Below are positions 28,968-35,826 of a stretch of 54,694 nucleotides of DNA, in pieces. The first letter of the stretch is position 1; every line of letters begins with the position of its first letter. This stretch comes from an uncultured Pelagibacteraceae bacterium (GTDB taxonomy: Bacteria; Pseudomonadota; Alphaproteobacteria; Pelagibacterales; Pelagibacteraceae), in contig CACLYQ010000004.1 of the NCBI GenBank assembly GCA_902611175.1, forward strand, positions 1 to 54,694, written 5' to 3'. The notes beneath the pieces were generated by a model. It was not told the DNA's origin and made no database searches. It worked only from the letters and a program-made list of their open reading frames with translations. The translations under genes and the position numbers were made by a program.

Positions 28968-29579
28968 TTAGTCTCTTTTTTCTACTACTTTATCTATCAA
29001 ACCAAAATCTTTTGCGTTATCTGGAGTCATAAAATTGTCTCTCTCCAAAGCTTCTTTAATTTGATCAACTGACTTACCTGTATGTTTAGAATAAATTTCG
29101 TTCAATCTTTTTTTCAAAGACATAACCTCATTAGCATGGATTTCTATATCAGTTGCTTGACCTTGAAAACCTGCAGATGGTTGGTGAACCATTATTCTTG
29201 AATTGGGCAAAGATAATCTTTTTCCTTTTGATCCTGCAGCTAACAAAAATGATCCCATACTTGCAGCTTGACCAATGCACAATGTGCTAACTTCAGGTTT
29301 GATATATTGCATCGTATCATAAATTCCTAAACCTGCAGTAACTAATCCACCTGGACTATTAATGTATAAAGAAATTTCTTTTTTAGGATCTTCAGACTCT
29401 AAAAATAATAATTGAGCAGTAACTAAAGATGCAACAGCATCATTAATTGGTCCAACTACAAAAACTATTCTCTCCTTTAATAATCTTGAATAAATATCAT
29501 AAGCTCTTTCACCACGGCTTGATTGCTCAACAACCATTGGTATCAAAGTGCTTAAGTGTTCTGGAATTTTTGTTGTCAT
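28968..29579 (-). CDS. clpP: ATP-dependent Clp protease proteolytic subunit ClpP
   Basis: Barrel-forming serine peptidase that partners ClpX (203 residues). The catalytic Ser is in [15 protein letters not shown] (about 101-105) and the His in [10 protein letters not shown] (about 127-131), with the Asp further on. The N-terminus [23 protein letters not shown] is the usual mature form with little propeptide. It follows tig by 31 nt in the conserved order tig-clpP-clpX-lon. Confidence 0.98.
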   Translation of the reverse strand: MTTKIPEHLSTLIPMVVEQSSRGERAYDIYSRLLKERIVFVVGPINDAVASLVTAQLLFLESEDPKKEISLYINSPGGLVTAGLGIYDTMQYIKPEVSTLCIGQAASMGSFLLAAGSKGKRLSLPNSRIMVHQPSAGFQGQATDIEIHANEVMSLKKRLNEIYSKHTGKSVDQIKEALERDNFMTPDNAKDFGLIDKVVEKRD

Positions 29580-29610
29580 AAGTGATTCGATTTACTTATA
29601 CAACTTGTGA

Positions 29611-31080
29611 TTACTTTTTGCTAACTTTTTTTGTCGATTTAGTTTTTTTAGCTACTTTTTTTGGAGCTTTAGATGGTTTCGCTATTTTCTTTTCTTTTTT
29701 ATCTTCAGACTTAACTTCTTTTTTCTCTTTTACTTTATCATCGGCACCTTCAGATAATTTTGCTAATTTCTCTTGTTCTTTGAGATTTTTTTCATTCTCT
29801 TCTTTTAAAATTTTTTCAGCTTCATCTTTGCTAATTTCTTTTTTGTTTACTTTCGCAATTTTTTTAAGTTCACCTATTATTTTTTCTTCATAAATAGAAC
29901 CTCTTAAACTCTCAATAGCTCCTGGGTTTTTCTCATAATACTCTTTGACCATCTTTTCTTGTCCAGGCATCATTCTAAACTGCTTTTGTATTTCTGCATT
30001 TAGCTCTTCTTGAGAAACTTTAATTTTATTTTTTTCACCAAATGCATTCAATATTAAACCAGTTTTAATTCTTTTTTTGGCTTGTTCCTCAAAGTATTTC
30101 ATATTTTTTTTCTTTTCTTCTTCCTTCATACCTTGAGCTAATAAATTTACCTCTTGTTCAATAAGGTTAGCTGGTAGCTGATCTAGTTTTTGTTTTTCAA
30201 TTTGTTCAAGAATTTGTTTTTTTGATATCATTTCCAATGAATTTTTAAATTCATCATTAATTTGTTTAGATATTAATTCTTTTAAATTATTTAAGTCTTT
30301 TGCTCCTAAATTTTTCGCAAAGTTATCATCAATTTTTGTTTCTTCTGGTTTTTTTACAGCTGTAATTTTACATTCAAACACTGCAGATTTATTAGCTACT
30401 TCTTTTTCTGGAAAGTTTTCTGGTAGTTTAACTTCTACTTTTTTATCTTGTTTGTTTTTGACTCCTTCTAATTGCTTATCAAACCCTTTAATAAATAAAT
30501 CTTTTCCAAGTTCTAGTTGAGTATTTTTTCCTTCATTTCCTTTAAAATCTTTACCATCAACTGTTGCCTTATAATCAAAAACAACTAAATCACCAACTTT
30601 AGCTACGTAACTTTCTTCAGCATCTTTAAAGTTTTTTTGAGTTTTTGCTATTTGATCAATTCTTTTATCTGTTTCTTTTGGATCAATTTTAACGACGTAT
30701 TCGTCTACCTTAAGATCTTTTAATGAACCGACTTCAACATTTGGTAATTCTGTTACTGAAATTGTATATTCAAGATCTTTTCCTTCACCAAAAGACTTTA
30801 AATCAATTTTAGGCTGACCAGCTGGTTTAATCTTATTATCCTCAAGAGCCTTTGTTGTCGTATCTTTTAATACTTTATCGATTACTTCTCCATAGACTGC
30901 TTTTCCAAATTGTCTTTTTAAAATTTCTGTGGGAACTTTTCCTGGTCTAAATCCTTTTAAAACAACATCTTTTTTTATCTCTTCATATTTTTCTTCGAGA
31001 TATCCAGATATAGTTTTTTTATCGATAAAAACTTTTATATCTTTTTCTAAACCTTTTTTATTTTCTACTGTTACTTTCAT
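29611..31080 (-). CDS. tig: Trigger factor (ribosome-associated chaperone) with lysine-rich tail
   Basis: Nascent-chain chaperone and peptidyl-prolyl isomerase (489 residues; the family is usually about 430-450). The N-terminal ribosome-binding domain contains the signature as KGFRPGKVP (about 41-49). An FKBP-type domain follows at about 160-240 (VGDLVVFDYKATVDGK), then the helical chaperone domain. The last roughly 60 residues are an extra low-complexity tail, almost only Lys, Glu, Ala, Ser and Val, ending in repeats such as KKVAKKTKSTKKVSKK, which resembles histone H1-like tails. The ATG lies only 6 nt after the CCA end of tRNA-Leu, leaving no room for a Shine-Dalgarno site outside the tRNA. 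Confidence 0.96.
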   Translation of the reverse strand: MKVTVENKKGLEKDIKVFIDKKTISGYLEEKYEEIKKDVVLKGFRPGKVPTEILKRQFGKAVYGEVIDKVLKDTTTKALEDNKIKPAGQPKIDLKSFGEGKDLEYTISVTELPNVEVGSLKDLKVDEYVVKIDPKETDKRIDQIAKTQKNFKDAEESYVAKVGDLVVFDYKATVDGKDFKGNEGKNTQLELGKDLFIKGFDKQLEGVKNKQDKKVEVKLPENFPEKEVANKSAVFECKITAVKKPEETKIDDNFAKNLGAKDLNNLKELISKQINDEFKNSLEMISKKQILEQIEKQKLDQLPANLIEQEVNLLAQGMKEEEKKKNMKYFEEQAKKRIKTGLILNAFGEKNKIKVSQEELNAEIQKQFRMMPGQEKMVKEYYEKNPGAIESLRGSIYEEKIIGELKKIAKVNKKEISKDEAEKILKEENEKNLKEQEKLAKLSEGADDKVKEKKEVKSEDKKEKKIAKPSKAPKKVAKKTKSTKKVSKK

Positions 31081-31086
31081 AAGTTA

Positions 31087-31171
31087 TGGTAGGCGAGAAA
31101 GGACTCGAACCTTCACAGTTTGCACTATTGGTTCCTAAGACCAACGCGTCTACCAATTCCGCCACTCGCCC
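31087..31171 (-). tRNA. tRNA-Leu (UAG anticodon)
   Basis: Minus strand, 85 nt with encoded CCA and a long class II variable arm. The acceptor stem is GGGCGAG with CTCGCCT (first pair G-U), the anticodon stem-loop TTGGT-CTTAGGA-ACCAA gives UAG, and the T-loop is TTCGAGT. It is the first element of the tig operon, followed 6 nt later by the tig start codon. Confidence 0.96.
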
Positions 31172-31177
31172 AAATTA

Positions 31178-31206
31178 TTGGTGCTTTATATATGATTGTT
31201 TATAAT
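31178..31206 (+). promoter_or_regulatory. Predicted promoter of the 59-residue membrane protein gene
   Basis: Plus strand: TTGGTG (31178-31183), a 17-bp spacer and an exact TATAAT (31201-31206). The expected transcript starts near 31213, giving a leader of about 36 nt before the ATG at 31249. It occupies the same DNA as the opposing tRNA-Leu promoter. Confidence 0.5.
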
Positions 31207-31213
31207 TGTCCAA
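31185..31213 (-). promoter_or_regulatory. Predicted promoter of tRNA-Leu - tig - clpP - clpX - lon
   Basis: Minus strand: TTGGAC (31208-31213), a 17-bp spacer and TATAAA (31185-31190), 13 bp before the tRNA-Leu 5' end. It overlaps almost completely a divergent promoter on the other strand (31178-31206). Confidence 0.6.
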
Positions 31214-31248
31214 TTAGAATAATAGTGTAAAACATTAGCTTAATTGAT

Positions 31249-31428
31249 ATGAGCAAAACAAATATTGCAATTGTTATTTATCTCGTCGGTCTTGCATTAG
31301 GTGCAATCTTTTTAGATATATGGAGTGCTGAAACTAGTCCAAAAGCTTTATTAGGAATTGGATGGACAACTTTATTTGCGATTGCTTTATTCTTTGCTGA
31401 AAAAGAAAAAGAAGAAAAAAAAGATTAA
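31249..31428 (+). CDS. Small hypothetical membrane protein (59 residues)
   Basis: An ATG at 31249 opens 59 codons to TAA. Two hydrophobic stretches (IAIVIYLVGLALGAIFLDIW, about 6-25, and LLGIGWTTLFAIALFFA, about 34-50) are joined by a short polar loop with SAETSPKA. A strongly charged tail EKEKEEKKD follows, so a two-helix hairpin with a cytosolic tail is likely. No family recognised. Support for a real gene: an exact TATAAT promoter upstream, good membrane-protein composition, and a stop interlocked with the neighbouring convergent gene at TTAA. Confidence 0.65.
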   Translation: MSKTNIAIVIYLVGLALGAIFLDIWSAETSPKALLGIGWTTLFAIALFFAEKEKEEKKD

Positions 31429-32279
31429 TTCTTCTTTATTAATTCACTTATAAAAAGTTCACCGTCACCATCATCAACTGCTTTTTTATAAAAAGATTTT
31501 GATAAATCTGATAATTTTTCTGCATTATCCATGCCTTTTAATAAGTCTGATATATAAGTTAAATCTTTTAGTGTATTAGTCGCTGTAAACTTAAAACCTG
31601 TGTAATCATCCTCTAGAACCTTGTCAAAAATCCTTTTTAAAGCATTAGAATTACCTGATCCTAATTGTGCTACTTTATAAAGTTTATCTAAATCAATATC
31701 TAATTTTTTTGCAGCTTTAATTAATTCAATTACATAAGTAGCTGTTCCTAAAGATAAAAAATTATTTAATAATTTTGTTTTTGCGCCATTTCCAATACCA
31801 CCAAAATGATAATAATTTTTACAAAAACATTTTAAAAGTTCTTCAGATCTTTTTAAATTTTCCTGAGATCCACCAACAATTCCACCCAATATTCCTTCTT
31901 CTGCTTGAACAGGACCTCCCATTACAGGGCACTCTAAATAAGGAATATTATTTGCATTTAATATTTGCTCCATTTCAATAGATCCATTTTGGTTATGAGT
32001 AGTAATATCAATGACAATTGTTTTATCAGTCAGTAATGAAACTATTTTTTTTCCAATTTCGTGTGCTATAGGAGAGTTCGTGACGCATAAAAACAAAGCA
32101 TCTAATCCACTTTTACAAAGTTCATCGTAGGAATTAACTTCTTTTGCCCCCTCTTTAACTATTCTATCAATTGGCTTTCTGTTCTTGTTAGCAATTACAA
32201 ATAATTCATGATTATTTTTAAGGATGTTATTTGCGATACCAAATCCCATCCATCCAACACCTATAAATCCAACTTTCAT
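31425..32279 (-). CDS. NAD(P)-dependent beta-hydroxyacid dehydrogenase (3-hydroxyisobutyrate dehydrogenase family)
   Basis: A 284-residue oxidoreductase with an N-terminal Rossmann motif GFIGVGWMGFGIANNIL (about 4-20). ECPVMGGPVQAEEGILGGIVGG (about 116-137) is the substrate-binding motif, and the catalytic Lys lies in GAKTKLLNNFLSLG (about 164-177). The family oxidises 3-hydroxyisobutyrate, tartronate semialdehyde, gamma-hydroxybutyrate or similar substrates, and the exact substrate cannot be set from sequence. It is a single-gene unit with its stop interlocked at TTAA with the small gene on the plus strand. Confidence 0.88.
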   Translation of the reverse strand: MKVGFIGVGWMGFGIANNILKNNHELFVIANKNRKPIDRIVKEGAKEVNSYDELCKSGLDALFLCVTNSPIAHEIGKKIVSLLTDKTIVIDITTHNQNGSIEMEQILNANNIPYLECPVMGGPVQAEEGILGGIVGGSQENLKRSEELLKCFCKNYYHFGGIGNGAKTKLLNNFLSLGTATYVIELIKAAKKLDIDLDKLYKVAQLGSGNSNALKRIFDKVLEDDYTGFKFTATNTLKDLTYISDLLKGMDNAEKLSDLSKSFYKKAVDDGDGELFISELIKKN

Positions 32280-32306
32280 AATTCAATATATAATCATGTA
32301 TAATTA

Positions 32307-32861
32307 CTACATGGTTTCAATACTTCCTATAAATTTATAATCTTTATCTATAACAACAATTTCACCAGATGAAGTACCAAAATTTAACATTTCTGAAATA
32401 ACTACAAAATGTGTAACTAAAATAAGATTTTTCTCACCATTCCAATTAGATATATATTTTTTTAAACTCTTAATTTGTTCATCTTTATATTTATAAAACT
32501 TCTCTTGATAAAAAGAGTTTAGACCTTTGAAGGTTTCATAATTATTAAAGGCAAACCTTGCTGTATCTTTACATCTACACCATTCACTAGATAAGACTTT
32601 ATCAATTTGAATATTATTTACGCTAAATAATTTTCCAATTTTTTTTGATTGCTCTATTCCCTCTTGATTTAAATTTCTTTGAGTATCACATTTTTTTAAA
32701 TCAATATTATCAGGATCTCCATTTCCTGGTGCAAGTGAATGTCTTATAAATACAATTTTTCCACCCCTCTGTAATTCTTTAATAACTGATTGATCAGCTA
32801 TTACAGTATTTGAAATAAAAAGATTTAGAATAAAGAAAATAGAGATATAAATATATTTCAT
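32307..32861 (-). CDS. Secreted histidine phosphatase (PGAM/SixA-like)
   Basis: A 184-residue protein with a signal peptide ending near NTVIADQ (about 24) and a histidine phosphatase domain. The catalytic RH motif is IVFIRHSLAPG (about 36-46), the second Arg is in SSEWCRCKDTA (about 93-103), and the second His is in LILVTHFVVISEM (about 146-158). It likely removes phosphate from small molecules in the periplasm; the substrate is unknown. Its start codon lies only 2 nt from that of the divergent uracil-DNA glycosylase gene, so its promoter must lie inside that gene. Confidence 0.85.
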   Translation of the reverse strand: MKYIYISIFFILNLFISNTVIADQSVIKELQRGGKIVFIRHSLAPGNGDPDNIDLKKCDTQRNLNQEGIEQSKKIGKLFSVNNIQIDKVLSSEWCRCKDTARFAFNNYETFKGLNSFYQEKFYKYKDEQIKSLKKYISNWNGEKNLILVTHFVVISEMLNFGTSSGEIVVIDKDYKFIGSIETM

Positions 32862-32863
32862 AA

Positions 32864-33538
32864 ATGACAGTTAAATTTGAAAAATTAAAAAAAACAATAA
32901 TTAAATGTAATAAATGCACTAGACTTGTGAAGTTTAGAAAAAAAATATCTAAAGAAAAAAGAAAACAATATGTGAACCAAACTTATTGGGGGAAACCAGT
33001 TACAGGATTTGGAGATATAAATGGAAAAATAATGATTGTTGGTCTAGCACCTGCAGCCCATGGTGGAACAAGAACAGGTAGAGTATTTACAGGCGATAAA
33101 TCCTCAGACTTTTTATATAAATGTTTACACAATGTAAAAATAGCCAATCAAAGTAATTCAGATCATATAAATGATGGATTGAAAATAAAAAATACTTTCA
33201 TAACCCCAGCCTTAAAGTGCGTTCCTCCAGGAGATAAACCATTAAATGAAGAGTTAAAAAATTGCTTTGGTTATTTTAAATCTGAATTTGAAATACTCAA
33301 AAATCTAAAAATTATTGTGGCTTTAGGGAAAATTGCGTTTGATACTTGTGTAAAATTTTATAGAGAAAATTTTGATTACACTGAAAAAGTAAAATTTGGT
33401 CATGGAACATATTTTAAATTACCTAACAACGTGTTGTTAATGGGGTGTTATCATCCAAGTCCAAGAAATGTAAATACCGGACGAATTAACGAAAAACAAA
33501 TGACTAAACTATTTAAAAAAGTAAAAGAACTAGTTTAA
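32864..33538 (+). CDS. Uracil-DNA glycosylase, family 5 (UDGb type)
   Basis: Base-excision repair enzyme (224 residues). The 4Fe-4S cysteines are C15 and C18 (KCNKC) and C119 and C134. The active-site motif GLAPAAHGGTRTGR (about 60-73) is the family 5 form, where the catalytic Asp of family 1 is replaced. The second motif is GCYHPSPRNVNTGR near the C-terminus. Family 5 enzymes act on uracil and also on hypoxanthine or other deaminated bases. The start at 32864 is forced because the first cluster cysteine is at residue 15. It is convergent with ybgC, overlapping it by 9 nt. Confidence 0.92.
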   Translation: MTVKFEKLKKTIIKCNKCTRLVKFRKKISKEKRKQYVNQTYWGKPVTGFGDINGKIMIVGLAPAAHGGTRTGRVFTGDKSSDFLYKCLHNVKIANQSNSDHINDGLKIKNTFITPALKCVPPGDKPLNEELKNCFGYFKSEFEILKNLKIIVALGKIAFDTCVKFYRENFDYTEKVKFGHGTYFKLPNNVLLMGCYHPSPRNVNTGRINEKQMTKLFKKVKELV

Positions 33539-33922
33539 TTTATTAATAAATACTTTTGGAAGTTTTACTGGTTTTCCCAACTTATTTAGAGACACCAATT
33601 TAATCTCTGCATCACATAAAATGTCTGATTTTCTTTTAATTACTTGTGACATAGTAATTGTAGTCAGGGTATTAGATTTAACTTTTGTGAAAACGGTAAT
33701 TTTATACTCAAATTTTGCTGGTTTTTTAAAGTCTACGTTGCAAGTTTTTACTGCTATTAAAACGTTATGTTTATCTAATAACTTTTTATTTGAATAACCT
33801 ATTGAATAAATAAGCTCAGATCTTGCTCTTTCAAAGTACTTTAAATAATTTGCATGGTAAACTATACCGCCAAAATCAGTATCCTCATAGTATACTTTTA
33901 AACTATACTTAAATACTTTCAT
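33530..33922 (-). CDS. ybgC: YbgC-like acyl-CoA thioesterase (4HBT hotdog fold)
   Basis: A 130-residue hotdog-fold thioesterase. The catalytic motif YYEDTDFGGIVYHANYLKYFERARSE (about 9-34) contains the active Asp and is characteristic of YbgC/4-hydroxybenzoyl-CoA thioesterases. I choose the ATG at 33922; the codon before it is TTG. YbgC usually sits beside tol-pal genes, but here it stands alone, so its link to the envelope complex is not shown by context. The substrate is probably short-chain acyl-CoA. Confidence 0.88.
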   Translation of the reverse strand: MKVFKYSLKVYYEDTDFGGIVYHANYLKYFERARSELIYSIGYSNKKLLDKHNVLIAVKTCNVDFKKPAKFEYKITVFTKVKSNTLTTITMSQVIKRKSDILCDAEIKLVSLNKLGKPVKLPKVFINKLN

Positions 33923-33941
33923 CAATTGATATTAATAAAAT

Positions 33942-34595
33942 TTATTGAGAAGAAAAATAGATATTTTGATAGTAAGTAATTGATTTTTTCTTTGAATTAT
34001 CTGTATCTGACATGATAGCTATACCATCTAGCTCATTAACATCTAAATTATGGAATTTCTTGAAATCTTCTTTAACGTTTGCTTTGACAGTTACCCATTC
34101 ATTTAAATTTGTTTTGGTAGTAGCAAGGACATTATCTATGGACTTTTTAGTATATGGGCTTGGAAAGTTGCTTCCAACTTCTTGATTACTCGAAAAAACG
34201 TAATTTATTGCTCTATTGGATAAAGGTGTTGCCCCAGTTTTTTTAATGACGAATACTCTTCCTGCAAAGTCATGACCTTTTTTAGTTGTTTCATCTATCC
34301 CAGGTATATCTTTCTCAATTTTCCAGGTAATATTTATGAAAGGGGTTTTATTTAAATCAATTTTAATCTCCTTACCGAGGCCAGAAGCGGCGTTATCTGC
34401 AATAGCTTTTAAGTAATTACCATTCTCATTAGATCCAACTGAATATGTAGTCTTATTATCTGCCCCTCTTACTTTTCTCACAGTTAATTCTGATAATTCT
34501 TTGTCTGTAAACTCAAATACTTTTACTTCCTCGGCGTACAATATTGTTTGTAACAATGCAGTAACTAAAATTAATTTAAATAAAAATCTAAACAT
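33942..34595 (-). CDS. Secreted DUF3047 family protein
   Basis: A 217-residue exported protein with a signal peptide (cleavage near ILYAEE, about 21). The motifs ITWKIEKDIPG (about 89-99), AGRVFVI (about 111-117), NRAINYVFSS and the C-terminal LDGIAIMSDTDNSKKKSITYYQNIYF fit DUF3047, a periplasmic beta-rich family of unknown function. A strong ribosome site AGAGAGG precedes the ATG. It lies 19 nt upstream of ybgC on the same strand. No function assigned. Confidence 0.8.
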   Translation of the reverse strand: MFRFLFKLILVTALLQTILYAEEVKVFEFTDKELSELTVRKVRGADNKTTYSVGSNENGNYLKAIADNAASGLGKEIKIDLNKTPFINITWKIEKDIPGIDETTKKGHDFAGRVFVIKKTGATPLSNRAINYVFSSNQEVGSNFPSPYTKKSIDNVLATTKTNLNEWVTVKANVKEDFKKFHNLDVNELDGIAIMSDTDNSKKKSITYYQNIYFSSQ

Positions 34596-34690
34596 GTCCT
34601 CTCTATATAAAAGATAAAATAATTTTCAAATTCAAAATTTTGACATTATTTAAACATGCATAAATCATTATTGTTCTCTATTTAGAAGAT

Positions 34691-34822
34691 ATGAAGTTAG
34701 CAGTTCTTTTTGGTTTGATGATTTATTGGTCTATAATTATAACCGCACCTGTTATTTCAAAAAATTCTGAAAAATTTGGAGAAAAAAAGGTATTAGTACC
34801 TCTTAAAAAACCAAGAATTTAA
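34691..34822 (+). CDS. Possible 43-residue small membrane protein
   Basis: An ATG at 34691 opens 43 codons: one hydrophobic segment (LAVLFGLMIYWSIIITAPVI, about 3-22) and a basic tail ending PLKKPRI. No family recognised. A consensus TTGACA is upstream at 34640-34645, but I could not find a well-spaced -10, and the ribosome site is weak. Its TAA interlocks with the TAA of the convergent alcohol dehydrogenase gene at TTAA, the same junction seen at 31425. Could be chance, but the composition is typical of a single-pass peptide. Confidence 0.4.
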   Translation: MKLAVLFGLMIYWSIIITAPVISKNSEKFGEKKVLVPLKKPRI

Positions 34823-35826
34823 GGCAGAAGTACTATCTTTGGGGCCGAACAGGTTCCATCATGAATTTCTTTAAAAGCTCCCCACCCGTCTTTAAGATTT
34901 CTGTACTCAATCCACTCTATCTTGCCTAGCTTGTTATTAGTTAAAATATCAATAGTTTCTCCAAATTCTTTGTTTGTATAACAATAAGTTCCAATAAAAG
35001 TAACTTCTTGTAGAGTTGCTTTCCTAAAATTAAAAGATCCTGCGGGCTGAGTTAGTCCGATATGAACTATTATTCCACCCGGTTTTACTACACTGATTGC
35101 CTGTTGTCGTGAAACTTCAAGTCCAACAGTATCAAAAACTAAATCAAAGCTGCTCTCTTTAATATCTTTATGATCTGGTGATACTGTTTTTGCATCTACA
35201 TATTTAGAGCATTCATTTAGTCTTTTTTGATTAGGATCAGAAATTGTCAAATTAATATTTCCCTGGATTTTGGATAAAATTAATGCACATAATAGCCCAA
35301 TTGCTCCACCACCCTGAACAAGAGTTCTACATTCATTTAATGGTTTTTTTGATGCTTCTACTGCTAATAATACTGCATGATATGAGACTGCTGTTGGTTC
35401 TGCAACTGCAGCCTCTTTTACATCAAGCTTTTCAGGAACTTTGAAAATATTATGATCTGGAACTGTTATAAGTTCAGCAAATGCACCTTGCCTTTCGTAA
35501 GGTCTATTCATTCCTAAAAGAACTCTATCTGGACATAAATGTTCTCTTCCGCTCTTGCAGTATTCACAATTTCTACAAGTTATTAATGGATTAAGAACTG
35601 AAATTTGATCTTTAAGCTTACCGTTAATTATTTGACCACTAACTTCATGACCTAAAATTAATGGTGGAATTCTTCTCTCGTCTTTTCCGTGGTAAGCATG
35701 CATATCTGAGCCACAGATACCTGATGCATGAACTTTAAGAATACTTTCCCCAGGTTTTTCGGAAGGCTCTTTTTCCTCCCTGAATTCCATCTCCTCAACA
35801 CCAGTATAAACAAGCGCTTTCATCAT
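34819..35826 (-). CDS. Zinc-dependent medium-chain alcohol/polyol dehydrogenase
   Basis: A 335-residue MDR-family dehydrogenase related to threonine, sorbitol and galactitol dehydrogenases. Catalytic-zinc ligands are in CGSDMHAYHG (C38, D41) and GHEVSG (H60, E61). The structural-zinc cysteines are CRNCEYCKSGREHLC (C84, C87, C90, C98). The cofactor fold follows at about 165 (RTLVQGGGAIGLLCAL). It starts at the TAATG junction with the NCS1 permease gene and is last in the TRAP-NCS1 run, so it probably oxidises a hydroxyl compound brought in by one of these transporters (inference). Confidence 0.87.
   Translation of the reverse strand: MMKALVYTGVEEMEFREEKEPSEKPGESILKVHASGICGSDMHAYHGKDERRIPPLILGHEVSGQIINGKLKDQISVLNPLITCRNCEYCKSGREHLCPDRVLLGMNRPYERQGAFAELITVPDHNIFKVPEKLDVKEAAVAEPTAVSYHAVLLAVEASKKPLNECRTLVQGGGAIGLLCALILSKIQGNINLTISDPNQKRLNECSKYVDAKTVSPDHKDIKESSFDLVFDTVGLEVSRQQAISVVKPGGIIVHIGLTQPAGSFNFRKATLQEVTFIGTYCYTNKEFGETIDILTNNKLGKIEWIEYRNLKDGWGAFKEIHDGTCSAPKIVLLP

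Noticed and set aside
29582-29893. A 103-codon plus-strand open frame antisense to trigger factor.
   Set aside because: It is rich in Phe and Ser because it is the reverse of the lysine/glutamate-rich tig tail; no ribosome site or domain is seen.
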